Assembly (NCBI GenBank): GCA_035310985.1
Contig: DATGDH010000166.1
Span: 1-64,000 of the forward strand
DNA from: DAHVFK01 sp035310985
Lineage (GTDB): Bacteria > Pseudomonadota > Gammaproteobacteria > Burkholderiales > SG8-39
DNA length: 64,000 nucleotides
Reading direction: 5' to 3'
In this document: piece after piece, positions 1-8,280 of the stretch
Position numbering within the stretch: position 1 is the first letter of the stretch
Layout: each line of letters opens with the position of its first letter
Made by a program: the position numbers and the translations under genes
Notes under the pieces: model-generated
Databases searched by the model: none
Told to the model about the DNA's origin: nothing
Seen by the model: the letters and a program-made list of their open reading frames with translations, nothing else

Positions 1-239
1 GGCTTGAGCTCGCCGAAGCGATGGATGACGGTGCAGTCCATCACCTGCCAGCGCGACTTCGCCTCCTCGACGATCTTCGCGATCTCGCGCTCGGTCATGC
101 CGGCGTAGTGCTCGAGCGTCATCGGCACCTCGCGCACCACGCCGACGAAGCTCGCCAGCGCGCCCACCTTCGGGTCGTGCGAGAGGGCGCGGATTTCCGC
201 GCCGGCGTCGAAGTCCTCGCGCTGCACAGCGATCTTCAC
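1..239 (-). CDS. moaE: MoaE, molybdopterin synthase large subunit (3' part cut by window edge)
   Basis: Catalytic large subunit of molybdopterin synthase, which with MoaD converts cPMP to molybdopterin in the cytoplasm. About 79 N-terminal residues are visible, starting at a GTG and reading MKIAVQREDFD, then GALASFVGVVR and LEHYAGMTEREIAKIVEEA, the conserved N-terminal MoaE pattern. The C-terminal half with the active-site lysines lies outside the window. The GTG is one base past the moaD stop, so translation is probably coupled. It is the last visible gene of the minus-strand tupABC-mobB-moeA-moaD-moaE operon. Confidence 0.9.
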   Translation of the reverse strand, partial: MKIAVQREDFDAGAEIRALSHDPKVGALASFVGVVREVPMTLEHYAGMTEREIAKIVEEAKSRWQVMDCTVIHRFGELK

Positions 240-240
240 T

Positions 241-498
241 TCAGCCTCCCGTCACCGGAGGGAAGAACGCCACTTCGTCGCCCTGCCCGAGCGTCGCGCC
301 GGGCTTGGCCATCTCCTGGTTGATAGCCATGCGGACGAGCGTCTTCTCGGAAAACGCCTTTTCGTAGTTTCCGCCGCGCGCGCGCAGGTGGTCGCGCAAT
401 CCGCCGAGCGTGGTGACGCCGGCCGGGAGCTCGATCTCCTCGCCCGCGCTGCCGAGCTGCTCGCGCAGCGCAGCGAAAAACAGCAGCTTCACTTTCAC
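241..498 (-). CDS. moaD: MoaD, molybdopterin synthase sulfur-carrier subunit
   Basis: Small ubiquitin-like sulfur carrier of molybdopterin synthase, 85 residues. It starts with VKVKLLFFAALREQLG and ends in the required Gly-Gly tail (FFPPVTGG) that is adenylated and thiocarboxylated. I place the start at the GTG overlapping the moeA stop codon (GTGA overlap); the longer open frame upstream is antisense or out-of-frame moeA sequence. It lies between moeA and moaE, which supports assignment as the molybdopterin-specific carrier rather than ThiS. Confidence 0.93.
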   Translation of the reverse strand: MKVKLLFFAALREQLGSAGEEIELPAGVTTLGGLRDHLRARGGNYEKAFSEKTLVRMAINQEMAKPGATLGQGDEVAFFPPVTGG

Positions 499-1703
499 CC
501 GTAGAGCTCCGCAAAAGGCAGGAAGCGGACACGGTCGCCCGGCGCGATCGGATGGTTCGGCGGGTTGTCGACCAGGCCGTCGGCCCAGGCGGTCGAAGTG
601 AGCACCGCCGAATCCTGCGTCGGGTACAGGTCGAGCCCGCCCCGCGCGTTCCATTTTACGCGCAGGAACTCGCGCCGCGGGTCGGGCTGCGCCCAGTCGA
701 AATCGGCGCGCGCCTCGATGGCGCGCGGCGCCACCTGCGCGATGCCCTGGGTGCGGAGCAGGAACGGCCGCACGAACACGAGGAAGGTGACGAAGCTCGA
801 CACAGGGTTGCCGGGCAGGCCGATGAACGACGCCTGGCCCACTCTTCCGAAGGCGAGCGGCCGGCCCGGCTTCATGGCGATTTTCCACATGAGCAGCGAC
901 CCTTCCGCCTCGACCGCGGGCTTCACGTAGTCTTCCTCGCCGACCGACACGCCGCCCGAGGTGACGATGATGTCGCTCGCGCTCGCCGCGCGGCGCAGGA
1001 CCTCGCGCGTCGCAGCCAGGCTGTCGGGCACGATGCCGAAGTCGCGCACCTCGCAGTCGAAGGTCTTCGCCAGCCCGTTCAGCGTGAAGCGGTTCGAGTT
1101 GTAGATGCGGCCCGGAGGCAGCGGGTCGCCCGGCATCACCAGCTCGTCGCCGGTGAAGAACAATGCCACGCGCACGCGCCGGTAGACGGGCAGCGACTTG
1201 ATGCCGACCGAGGCCGCAAGGCCGGTGTCCTGCGGCCGCAGCCGCGTACCGGCTTCGAGAATGGTCGCACCCTTGCGGATGTCGCTGCCGCGGCGGCGGA
1301 TCCATTCTTCCGGCTGCGGCACCTTCTTCACCACCACGTGGTCGCCGTCGGCGGCGCAGAACTCCTGCATCACGATGGCGTCCGCCCCGGGCGGGATCGG
1401 CGCTCCGGTAAAGATGCGTGCCGCGCTGCCGGCCTCGAGCGGCCGCCCCACGGCGCCGGCAGCGATGCGCTGCGCCACGCGCAGGCGCGCGTCCGGCGCG
1501 GCGACGTCGGCGCGCCGCAGCGCGTAGCCGTCCATCGCGCTGTTGTCCATCGGCGGCACGTCCATCGTGGAGGCCTGCGCGCGCGCCAGCACCCGCCCGG
1601 TCGCTTCGAGCGTCGGCACCTCTTCGGTCTCGTCGACCGGCCGCGCGCCCGCGAGCATCACCTCGAGCGCCTCGTCGACCGAGAGCAGTCCCTTGCCGTT
1701 CAT
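495..1703 (-). CDS. moeA: MoeA, molybdopterin molybdenumtransferase (copy 1, in tungstate operon)
   Basis: MoeA inserts Mo (or W) into adenylylated molybdopterin. The protein is 402 residues, normal for the family. Signature blocks are visible: MDNSAMDGYALR near residue 50, TGAPIPPGAD, FFTGDEL, TSGGVSVGEEDY, KPGRPLAFG and GLPGNPVSSFVTF. The ATG at 1703 overlaps the mobB stop by four bases. A second, clearly different MoeA lies at 25461-26723. Placement of this copy behind a tungstate transporter raises the possibility of a W-specific role; that is inference. Confidence 0.93.
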   Translation of the reverse strand: MNGKGLLSVDEALEVMLAGARPVDETEEVPTLEATGRVLARAQASTMDVPPMDNSAMDGYALRRADVAAPDARLRVAQRIAAGAVGRPLEAGSAARIFTGAPIPPGADAIVMQEFCAADGDHVVVKKVPQPEEWIRRRGSDIRKGATILEAGTRLRPQDTGLAASVGIKSLPVYRRVRVALFFTGDELVMPGDPLPPGRIYNSNRFTLNGLAKTFDCEVRDFGIVPDSLAATREVLRRAASASDIIVTSGGVSVGEEDYVKPAVEAEGSLLMWKIAMKPGRPLAFGRVGQASFIGLPGNPVSSFVTFLVFVRPFLLRTQGIAQVAPRAIEARADFDWAQPDPRREFLRVKWNARGGLDLYPTQDSAVLTSTAWADGLVDNPPNHPIAPGDRVRFLPFAELYG

Positions 1704-2194
1704 GCGAGCCGAACCTCCGTGAGGATGAAATTGGCGATGCGCTCGCCGTCGTTCAGGTCGAGCAACGGCAGCCTGGTGTCGACCTTCGCGTCGCTCGCCA
1801 CCGCGACGATATGCGGGTCGTTCGGGTGCAGCAGCGGTTCTCCCGTCACGGCGCGCCACACCTCAAGCTTCGGGATCGGGGCGAACTTGAAGCCCTCGAT
1901 CAGCACCAGGTCGCAGGGCGAAAGGTGCTTCATCTGCTCCTCGAAAGAGGGCTCGGGCTCGCCATGCAGCTCGTGCATCAGCACCCAGCGGCGCGAGGAC
2001 GTCACCAGCACTTCGCCCGCGCCCGCATGACGGTGGCGGTACGAGTCCTTGCCCGGCTGGTCGACGTCGAACGTGTGATGCGCGTGCTTGATGAGCGAAA
2101 CGCGCACGCCGCGCCTGACGAAGCGCGGGATGAGCTGCTCGATCAGGGTGGTCTTGCCGCTGCCGGAATAACCTGCGAAACCGAAAACCTTCAT
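1700..2194 (-). CDS. mobB: MobB, molybdopterin-guanine dinucleotide biosynthesis adaptor
   Basis: GTP-binding adaptor that assists MobA in making the bis-MGD form of the cofactor, the form used by the formate dehydrogenase in this window. It has 164 residues, with a Walker A loop at the N-terminus (GYSGSGKTTL), the IKHAHH block typical of MobB, and DLVLIEGFK. It starts at ATG 2194, about 35 bases after the tupC-like ATPase gene, and overlaps moeA by four bases. The partner mobA is 23 kb away at 24901. Confidence 0.92.
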   Translation of the reverse strand: MKVFGFAGYSGSGKTTLIEQLIPRFVRRGVRVSLIKHAHHTFDVDQPGKDSYRHRHAGAGEVLVTSSRRWVLMHELHGEPEPSFEEQMKHLSPCDLVLIEGFKFAPIPKLEVWRAVTGEPLLHPNDPHIVAVASDAKVDTRLPLLDLNDGERIANFILTEVRLA

Positions 2195-2229
2195 GCACGT
2201 CCTCTGCCCCTGCGGGCGGAGCGCACATT

Positions 2230-2892
2230 TTAGCCGGATTGCAGCGCGATCCCTCCGTCCTCCAGGCGCAGCCGTGCGTAGCCGACGAGGTTGATCACCT
2301 CCTGGTCGTGGCAGGCGACGATCACGGTGCGCCGCCCGTCGCGCAGCTGGGCGAGCAGCGCGAGCGTCTGCGCGCGACCCTCGCGGTCGAGATTGCTGGT
2401 CGGCTCGTCGAGCAACAGCAGCTCCGGCGCAAGAGCGCGCGCGCGCGCAAGCGCCGCACGCTGCTTTTCGCCGCCCGAGAGCCTCGCCGGCGGAGTCGCC
2501 GCGCGATCGCGCAGGCCGGCCCACTCGAGTGCCTCCTCGACGCGCCGCGCGCGCTCGTCCGGCGCCAGCGCGCGGCACTTCAAGCCGTACTCGAGGTTGT
2601 GCCGCAGGCTGGTGTGAAACAGATACGGGTGCTGGTGCACGTACACGATCTCGCGCCGCAGATGCTCTGGGTACCAAGGCTGCGTCGAGCGCTCGCCCCG
2701 GAACTCCATGCTGCCGCGCTGTGCGGGCTCCAGCCCGGCGATGATGCGCATCAGCGTCGTCTTGCCGCAGCCGTTCGCGCCGACCAGCACGTAGGCGCCG
2801 CCCTGCTCGATCGCAAGCCGGTCGATGTCGAGCAGGATTCGCTCGCCGAAGGACTTGCGCAGGCCGCACAGCTCGAGCAGCGGCGCGCTCAC
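2230..2892 (-). CDS. tupC: TupC-like tungstate ABC transporter ATPase
   Basis: Cytoplasmic ATPase of an oxyanion importer, 220 residues. Walker A is GANGCGKTT, the ABC signature is LSGGEKQR, and Walker B is LLLLDEPTSNLD, followed by the H-loop in VACHD. There is no C-terminal TOBE domain, as is usual for TupC and unlike ModC. The start is a GTG that overlaps the permease stop codon. Assignment to tungstate rests on the adjacent TupA-type binding protein and TupB permease. Confidence 0.88.
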   Translation of the reverse strand: MSAPLLELCGLRKSFGERILLDIDRLAIEQGGAYVLVGANGCGKTTLMRIIAGLEPAQRGSMEFRGERSTQPWYPEHLRREIVYVHQHPYLFHTSLRHNLEYGLKCRALAPDERARRVEEALEWAGLRDRAATPPARLSGGEKQRAALARARALAPELLLLDEPTSNLDREGRAQTLALLAQLRDGRRTVIVACHDQEVINLVGYARLRLEDGGIALQSG

Positions 2893-3584
2893 CTGAGGCC
2901 TCCCGCTCCCTGCAGGACCGCGAGCAGCACGTTTACACCGAGCGCCACCACCATCAGCACGAGGCCGAGCGCGATGCCCTGGGCGAACTCGCCCTTGGTC
3001 GTCTCGAGCGCGATCGCGGTCGGTATGTTGCGCGTCAGCCCCTCGATGTTGCCGCCCACCATGATCGCCATGCCGACCTCGGAGATCGCGCGCCCGAAGC
3101 CGTTCACGACCGCCGCGAGGATGCCGAAGCGCACCTCCCACAGCGTGGTGAGGGAAGCGCGTAGCCGTCCGGCGCCGAGCGCGCGCGCGGTCTCGTAGAC
3201 GCGCGGGTCGGCGCCCTGCACCGCGGAGATGGTGAAGACCACCAGAATCGGGAACGCGATCACCATGTAGCCGATCATGATCGCCGTGGGCGTGAACAGC
3301 AGCCCGAAGGATCCGAACGGCCCGCGGCGCGACAGGAGCAGGTACAGGATCAGGCCGATCACCACCGTCGGGAAGGACAGCAGCGCCTGCACCAGCACCA
3401 CCGCCGCGCGCCGGCCGGGAAAGCGCTTCTTGGCTAGCAGGAAGCCGAGCGAAACCGACGGCAGCGCGACCAGCGCGATCGCCGCGACCGACACCCACAG
3501 CGACAGCCAGATCGCCTCGAGCAGGCGCGGGTCGCCCGCGAGGAGCAGCGCGAAGGCGCGGCGCGTCGGCTCGAGCAGGTCCAA
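2889..3584 (-). CDS. tupB: TupB-like tungstate ABC transporter permease
   Basis: Inner-membrane permease of 231 residues with about five to six hydrophobic segments. The cytoplasmic EAA-type loop is visible as ARALGAGRLRASLTTLWEVRFGI, which contacts the ATPase. The start is a TTG directly abutting the tupA TGA, and no better start is nearby, so translation is probably coupled to tupA. It forms tupA-tupB-tupC with its neighbours. Family assignment is confident; tungstate rather than molybdate specificity is inferred from TupA. Confidence 0.88.
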   Translation of the reverse strand: MDLLEPTRRAFALLLAGDPRLLEAIWLSLWVSVAAIALVALPSVSLGFLLAKKRFPGRRAAVVLVQALLSFPTVVIGLILYLLLSRRGPFGSFGLLFTPTAIMIGYMVIAFPILVVFTISAVQGADPRVYETARALGAGRLRASLTTLWEVRFGILAAVVNGFGRAISEVGMAIMVGGNIEGLTRNIPTAIALETTKGEFAQGIALGLVLMVVALGVNVLLAVLQGAGGLR

Positions 3585-4400
3585 TCAGGACTTCTTGTAG
3601 TCGGGGTGGAACAGCTGCGCGCCCTTGAAGCGGTAGTCGCCGATCTCCTTCTGGCCCTTGGGCGAGGTGAGCCATTCGATGAAGGTCATCGCGCCCTGGT
3701 AGTTGATGTCCGGATAGCGCTTCGGGTTGACCGCGATCACGCCGTAGGGGTTGAGCAGCTTCTTATCACCCTCCACCATGATGCGCAGGCCGGTCTTCGC
3801 CGCGAAGGTCGCGTAGGTGGCGCGGTCCGAAAGCGTGTAGCCCTGCTTCTCGCCCGTCAGAGTGAGCGTCGCCCCCATCCCCTGGCCGACTGCGAGATAG
3901 TGCGGGCCTTTGGGATCGACGCCGAGCTCCTTCCAGTAGGCGAGTTCCTTCTTGTTTGTCCCCGAGTCGTCGCCGCGCGACACGAACAGCGCGCCCGACG
4001 CGTGGATCTTCTTCAGCGCGGCGAGCGGGTCGTGCATGCCCTTCACGCCTGCCGGGTCGGAGGCCGGCCCCACGATCACGAAGTCGTTGTACATCACGTC
4101 GCGCCGGTTGACGCCGTAGCCGGCGGAGACGAAGGCGTCCTCGGCCGGGCGCGCGTGCACCAGCACCACGTCGACGTCGCCGTTCTGGCCGAGCTTGAGC
4201 GCCGCGCCGGTGCCGACCGCGGTGTAGTGGATCTTGCAGCCGCAGTCGACCTCGAACTTCGGCAGCAGGTACTGCAGCAGGCCGGAATTGTCGGTGCTGG
4301 TGGTGGTCGCCATCTTGATGTCCTTCATCGCCAGCGCGCTGCCGGCTGCGAACAGCGCGAGCGCGGCGAATACGATCCTGCGCAGGGTACGGTATGCCAT
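3585..4400 (-). CDS. tupA: TupA-like periplasmic tungstate-binding protein
   Basis: Periplasmic binding protein of 271 residues with a Sec signal peptide (cleavage likely after GSALA, about residue 24). Near the mature N-terminus it has the TTTSTDNSGLL block that distinguishes TupA/WtpA-type tungstate binders from ModA, and later VSRGDDSGT and NPYGVIAVNP. It is the first gene of the operon, with a plausible ribosome site (AAGGAAGG) before ATG 4400. Tungsten preference is family knowledge; the window also has a separate ModABC for molybdate. Confidence 0.9.
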   Translation of the reverse strand: MAYRTLRRIVFAALALFAAGSALAMKDIKMATTTSTDNSGLLQYLLPKFEVDCGCKIHYTAVGTGAALKLGQNGDVDVVLVHARPAEDAFVSAGYGVNRRDVMYNDFVIVGPASDPAGVKGMHDPLAALKKIHASGALFVSRGDDSGTNKKELAYWKELGVDPKGPHYLAVGQGMGATLTLTGEKQGYTLSDRATYATFAAKTGLRIMVEGDKKLLNPYGVIAVNPKRYPDINYQGAMTFIEWLTSPKGQKEIGDYRFKGAQLFHPDYKKS

Positions 4401-4430
4401 GCCTTCCTCCTTGGGTCCGGTGACGCTTAA

Positions 4431-4448
4431 TATGCTTTTTGGTGCATA
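4431..4448. promoter_or_regulatory. Candidate operator, TATGC-N8-GCATA inverted repeat in tup/mod divergent region
   Basis: The 147-base space between divergent tupA and the mod regulator gene holds a short perfect inverted repeat (TATGC, eight-base spacer, GCATA). A further GCATAT lies at 4515-4520 close to the regulator start. It is AT-rich against a GC-rich background and sits where a metal-oxyanion regulator would bind. It does not match the classical E. coli ModE box, so the link to the neighbouring regulator is inference. Confidence 0.35.
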
Positions 4449-4547
4449 ATTGCCCGAGCGTGCGAGGCAGCGATCTTAGCGGCCGGGCGGCCGGCATCAA
4501 ATAGGCGCAGCTTTGCATATCTGAGCGGAGCCAGGCAGGATGCAGCT

Positions 4548-5615
4548 GTGACGGCGCGGCTGGTACCCGAGATCGGCTGGCGGCGCGCCGGACAGGGCGG
4601 CGCGACGCTCGATCCCCGCCTGCTGCCGCTGCTGCGCGAAATCGCTCGCCGCGCGACGCTGCGCGCAGCCGCCGCGCATCTCGGCATTTCCTACCGTTCT
4701 GCGTGGGATCTGCTGCTGGCTCAAACGGCAGCCGTCGGCGGCAGCCTGGTGACGCTCGAACAAGGACGCGGTGCGCGTCTTACGCCGCTCGCCGAGCGGC
4801 TACTCGCGGCCGACGACGCGGCGCGCAGCCAGCTGCTCGCGCTCGAGCCGAAGCTCGCCGTCGCGCTCGCCGCGGCGGAGCGCGGCGCCGAGGGCCGCGC
4901 GCTGCGTGTGGCGGCGAGCCATGATCCGCTGCTCGCGGCGTTCATCGAGCAGCCTGCCACGCGGGCCCAGGTCGCACTCGAATTGAGCTTCAAGGGCAGC
5001 CAGGAGAGCCTCGCAGATTACGCGGCCAACCGCGCCGACCTCGCCGGTTTTCACCTTCCCCTTCGCGAGGGCGGCGCTCCGGCGCCCGGCCCACTTGCCA
5101 AGCTATTGAGCGCGCGGCGCGACCGCCTGATCCGCTTCGCCGGCCGCGAGCAGGGGTTGATCCTGCCGGCGGGCAATCCGAAGCGTCTGCGCGGGCTGGC
5201 CGACCTGGCGCGCAAGGGGGTTCGCTTCATCAACCGCCAGCGCGGCTCGGGGACGCGCTTGCTCTTCGACCAACTGCTCGCCGAACAGGGGCTCGACCCG
5301 GCCAGGATCCGCGGCTACGGCGACGAGGAGTTCACGCACCTCGCGGTCGCGGTGAGCGTCGCGGCGGGGCGCGCCGATGCGGGCTTCGGCGTGCACGCCG
5401 CGGCGGCCCGGTTCGGGATCGATTTCATCCCGCTGCGCCGCGAGCGCTACTGGTTCGCAGTGCGCACGCGCGCTGCCAGCGATCCGCCGGTCGAGCGGTT
5501 CTGCGCCGCCCTGGCCGGGCGCGCATTCCGGCGCCTGGCGCAAGGATTCGTCGGTTACGACGTGCGCGGCGCGGGGGAACATTGCGGCGTCGAGGCGCTC
5601 GCGGAGGGCGCCTGA
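4548..5615 (+). CDS. ModE-type HTH regulator fused to a binding-protein-like sensor domain
   Basis: Predicted one-component regulator of 355 residues. Residues about 20-95 form a ModE/LysR-type winged helix (REIARRATLRAAAAHLGISYRSAWDLL). Residues about 115-345 resemble a periplasmic-binding-protein fold of the COG1910 molybdate/tungstate sensor type (RVAASHDPLLAAF, GNPKRLRGLADLARKGVRFINRQRGSGTR, DEEFTHLAVAVSVAAGRADAGFGV). No signal peptide or TOBE domain is seen, so the ligand is probably sensed in the cytoplasm. It starts at GTG 4548 after an AGGA-like site, and its TGA overlaps modA. It probably controls tup and mod in response to Mo or W. Confidence 0.82.
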   Translation: MTARLVPEIGWRRAGQGGATLDPRLLPLLREIARRATLRAAAAHLGISYRSAWDLLLAQTAAVGGSLVTLEQGRGARLTPLAERLLAADDAARSQLLALEPKLAVALAAAERGAEGRALRVAASHDPLLAAFIEQPATRAQVALELSFKGSQESLADYAANRADLAGFHLPLREGGAPAPGPLAKLLSARRDRLIRFAGREQGLILPAGNPKRLRGLADLARKGVRFINRQRGSGTRLLFDQLLAEQGLDPARIRGYGDEEFTHLAVAVSVAAGRADAGFGVHAAAARFGIDFIPLRRERYWFAVRTRAASDPPVERFCAALAGRAFRRLAQGFVGYDVRGAGEHCGVEALAEGA

Positions 5616-6361
5616 TGCGCGTCGTCGCGGCCCTGCTCGCGCTGCTGTGCTGCGCCCTGTCCGCGCGCGCGCAGGACCCCGTCGTGATCTTCGCCGCCGC
5701 GAGCCTGAGGAATGCGCTGGACGAGGCGGTCGCCGCCTACCACGGCCCGAAGCCGGTCGTGTCCTATGCCGCCAGCTCAGTCCTCGCGCGGCAGATCGAG
5801 CGCGGCGCACCGGCCTCGATCTTCATCTCGGCCGACCGCGATTGGATGGACTACCTCGAGCGACGCGGACGCGTGGTGCCGGGCAGCCGCAGCGACCTGC
5901 TCGGCAACCGGCTGGTTCTGATCGCGCCTGCGTCCAGCCGTCTCGAGGCGCAGATCGCCCCAGGCATGCCGCTCGCGCGCTGGCTCGGAAAAGACGGCAG
6001 GCTTGCGCTGGCCGACCCGGAGAGCGTGCCCGCGGGCAAGTACGCGAAGGCAGCGCTCGAATCGCTCGGCGTCTGGGACTCGGTGCGCGGCCGCGTCGCC
6101 GCGACCGAGAACGTGCGCGTGGCGCTCCTGCTCGTGGCGCGCGCAGAGGCGCCGCTCGGCATCGTGTACGCGACCGACGCGCGCGAGGAGCCGCGCGTGC
6201 GGGTAGTCGGCACGCTCGGCGATTCGCTGCACCCGCCGATCGTCTATCCGGCAGCGCTGCTCGAGGGCGCGCCCGCGGCGGCGGCCGACCTGCTCGCGTA
6301 CCTGCACCGCGAGCGCGCGCGCCGCGCATTCGCGGCGCACGGCTTCACCCCGTTAAACTGA
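5615..6361 (+). CDS. modA: ModA, periplasmic molybdate-binding protein
   Basis: High-affinity molybdate-binding component of the Mod importer, 248 residues, with a short cleavable signal peptide (residues 1-19, LSARA). The mature start PVVIFAAASLRNALDE is the typical ModA N-terminus, followed by YAASSVLARQIERGAPASIFISAD and PESVPAGKYAKAAL. The ATG overlaps the regulator stop in TGATG. ModB and ModC follow without gaps, so this is one transcription unit with the regulator. Confidence 0.95.
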   Translation: MRVVAALLALLCCALSARAQDPVVIFAAASLRNALDEAVAAYHGPKPVVSYAASSVLARQIERGAPASIFISADRDWMDYLERRGRVVPGSRSDLLGNRLVLIAPASSRLEAQIAPGMPLARWLGKDGRLALADPESVPAGKYAKAALESLGVWDSVRGRVAATENVRVALLLVARAEAPLGIVYATDAREEPRVRVVGTLGDSLHPPIVYPAALLEGAPAAAADLLAYLHRERARRAFAAHGFTPLN

Positions 6362-6365
6362 CGGC

Positions 6366-7058
6366 GTGCCACTCACCCCGGCGGAACTCGAGATCCTCGG
6401 CCTGAGCTTCAAGGTCGCCCTCGCGAGCGCGCTCGCGAGCCTGCCGCTCGCGCTCGGCCTGGCCTTCCTGCTGGCGCGCTTCGAGTTCCCCGGCAAGATG
6501 CTGCTGGACGGGCTGGTGCACCTTCCGCTCGTGCTGCCGCCGGTAGTGATCGGTTATCTGCTGCTCGTCGCCCTGGGCCGCAACGCGCCGCTCGGCGCCT
6601 TCCTCGCCGATCACCTCGGCGTCGTGTTCGCGTTCCGCTGGACCGGCGCGGCGCTCGCTTCGGCGCTCATGGGCCTGCCGCTCGCCGTGCGCGCCATGCG
6701 CCAGGCGGTCGAGTCGGTCGACCGGCGCCTCGAGGCCGCCGCGGCGACGCTCGGCGCGCCTCCGCTCGCGGTGTTCGCCAGCGTCACGCTGCCGCTCGTC
6801 ATGCCCGGCGTGCTGAACGGCATGCTGCTCGCCTTCGCGCGCAGCCTGGGCGAGTTCGGCGCCACGATCACTTTCGTGTCGAACATCCCGGGCGAGACGC
6901 AGACCCTGCCGCTCGCCATCTACAGCCTGACGCAGGTACCGGGCGGCGATGCTCCCGCGATGCGCCTGTGCGTGCTCGCCATCCTTCTTTCGCTTGCGGC
7001 ACTGATCGTGTCGGAGCTCCTGCTGCGCCGCGCGCGGCGCCGCGCGCAGGGCGCATGA
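6366..7058 (+). CDS. modB: ModB, molybdate ABC transporter permease
   Basis: Inner-membrane permease of 230 residues with about five transmembrane segments. Family blocks include LDGLVHLPLVLPPVVIGY, the EAA-like loop EAAAATLGAPPLAVFASVTLPL, and FARSLGEFGATI. It starts at GTG 6366, four bases after the modA stop, and its own stop overlaps modC. It forms the channel between ModA and ModC. Confidence 0.95.
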   Translation: MPLTPAELEILGLSFKVALASALASLPLALGLAFLLARFEFPGKMLLDGLVHLPLVLPPVVIGYLLLVALGRNAPLGAFLADHLGVVFAFRWTGAALASALMGLPLAVRAMRQAVESVDRRLEAAAATLGAPPLAVFASVTLPLVMPGVLNGMLLAFARSLGEFGATITFVSNIPGETQTLPLAIYSLTQVPGGDAPAMRLCVLAILLSLAALIVSELLLRRARRRAQGA

Positions 7059-8143
7059 AGCTCGAAGTCTCGATCGGAGCGCAGCTCGGCGACTTCGCGC
7101 TCGACGCGCAATTCGCCGCCGAGGGCGGCGTCACGGCGCTCTTCGGCCGCTCGGGCTCGGGCAAGACGAGCGTGCTGAACGCAATCGCCGGCCTGCTGCG
7201 GCCATCGCGCGGGCGCATCGCGCTCGACGGCGAGCCGCTCTACGACGCGCAGGCGCGCGTCGACCTGCCGGCGCACCGGCGCCGCGTCGGCTACGTGTTC
7301 CAGGAGGGGCGGCTGCTGCCGCACCTGAGCGTGCGCCAGAACCTGCTCTACGGCCGGCGCTTCGCCGGACGCTCGGGCGAGGGCGAGCTCGAGCGCTTGG
7401 TGTCGCTGCTCGGCCTCGGCGCGCTGCTCGAGCGCCGCCCGCAGGACCTTTCGGGCGGCGAAAAGCAGCGCGTCGCGATCGGCCGCGCGCTGCTCGCCGA
7501 GCCGCGCCTGCTGCTCATGGACGAGCCGCTCGCGGCGCTCGATGCGCCGCGCAAGAGCGAGATCCTGTACTACGTCGAGCGGCTGCGGGACGAGCTCGGC
7601 GTGCCGATCGTCTACGTCAGCCACGCGCTCGACGAGGTAGTGCGCCTCGCCGACACGCTGGTGGTGATGTCCGAGGGACGCGTGCTCGAGTCCGGCGCCG
7701 TGGGCGAGACCATGTCGCGCATGGAGCTGCGGCCTTTCCTCGGCCGCTTCGAGGGCGGCGCGGTAATCGAGGCGCGCGTCGCCGAGCACGACCTGGAGAT
7801 GGGGCTTGCGCGGCTCGAGTTCGCCGGCGGCACGCTGTACGCGCCGGACGTCGACGCGCTGGTCGGCGAGCGCCTGCGCGTGCGCATCCGCGCGCGCGAC
7901 GTCTCGCTCGCGCTCGCGCCGCCCGAGTCGATCAGCATGCTGAACGTGCTCGCCGGCAAGGTCGCCGCGCTCGGCGAGCCGAGCGGGGCGAGCGTGGACG
8001 TGCAGCTCGATGTCGCGGGCACCGCACTCATCGCGCGCGTCACGCGCAAGTCGGCAGCAGCCCTGCGGCTCGCGCCCGGCCTGCCGGTCTACGCGCTCAT
8101 CAAGTCGGTGGCCATCGACCGGCACAGCGTCGGCTGGGCGTGA
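7055..8143 (+). CDS. modC: ModC, molybdate ABC transporter ATPase with TOBE/Mop domain
   Basis: ATPase subunit of the molybdate importer, 362 residues. It has Walker A (GRSGSGKTS), the Q-loop in VFQEGRLLPHL, signature LSGGEKQR, Walker B LLLMDEPLAALD and the H-loop VSHALDE. The C-terminal residues from about 295 form the TOBE/Mop domain (SMLNVLAGKVAAL, VYALIKSVAID), absent from the tungstate ATPase at 2230. The ATG at 7055 overlaps the modB stop. Confidence 0.95.
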   Translation: MKLEVSIGAQLGDFALDAQFAAEGGVTALFGRSGSGKTSVLNAIAGLLRPSRGRIALDGEPLYDAQARVDLPAHRRRVGYVFQEGRLLPHLSVRQNLLYGRRFAGRSGEGELERLVSLLGLGALLERRPQDLSGGEKQRVAIGRALLAEPRLLLMDEPLAALDAPRKSEILYYVERLRDELGVPIVYVSHALDEVVRLADTLVVMSEGRVLESGAVGETMSRMELRPFLGRFEGGAVIEARVAEHDLEMGLARLEFAGGTLYAPDVDALVGERLRVRIRARDVSLALAPPESISMLNVLAGKVAALGEPSGASVDVQLDVAGTALIARVTRKSAAALRLAPGLPVYALIKSVAIDRHSVGWA

Positions 8144-8170
8144 TCGGCGCCGCGGCGCCGCTTGCCGATC
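8142..8170 (+). terminator. Possible terminator hairpin after modC
   Basis: Seven-base stem GATCGGC/GCCGATC encloses a 15-base loop that contains its own GC palindrome; the whole overlaps the modC stop. No T-tract follows immediately (a run of five T lies about 20 bases downstream), so it may act as a stability element rather than a strong terminator. Confidence 0.35.
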
Positions 8171-8280
8171 CTGGCCGTGTGATCTATGATTTTTCCCGTA
8201 CAACGTCGGGACGCAGGCTCCCGGCGCTTCCAAGACGGCGGTCCGTCCAAGCTCTGCATCGACTCCGAAGGAGAGGAGCT

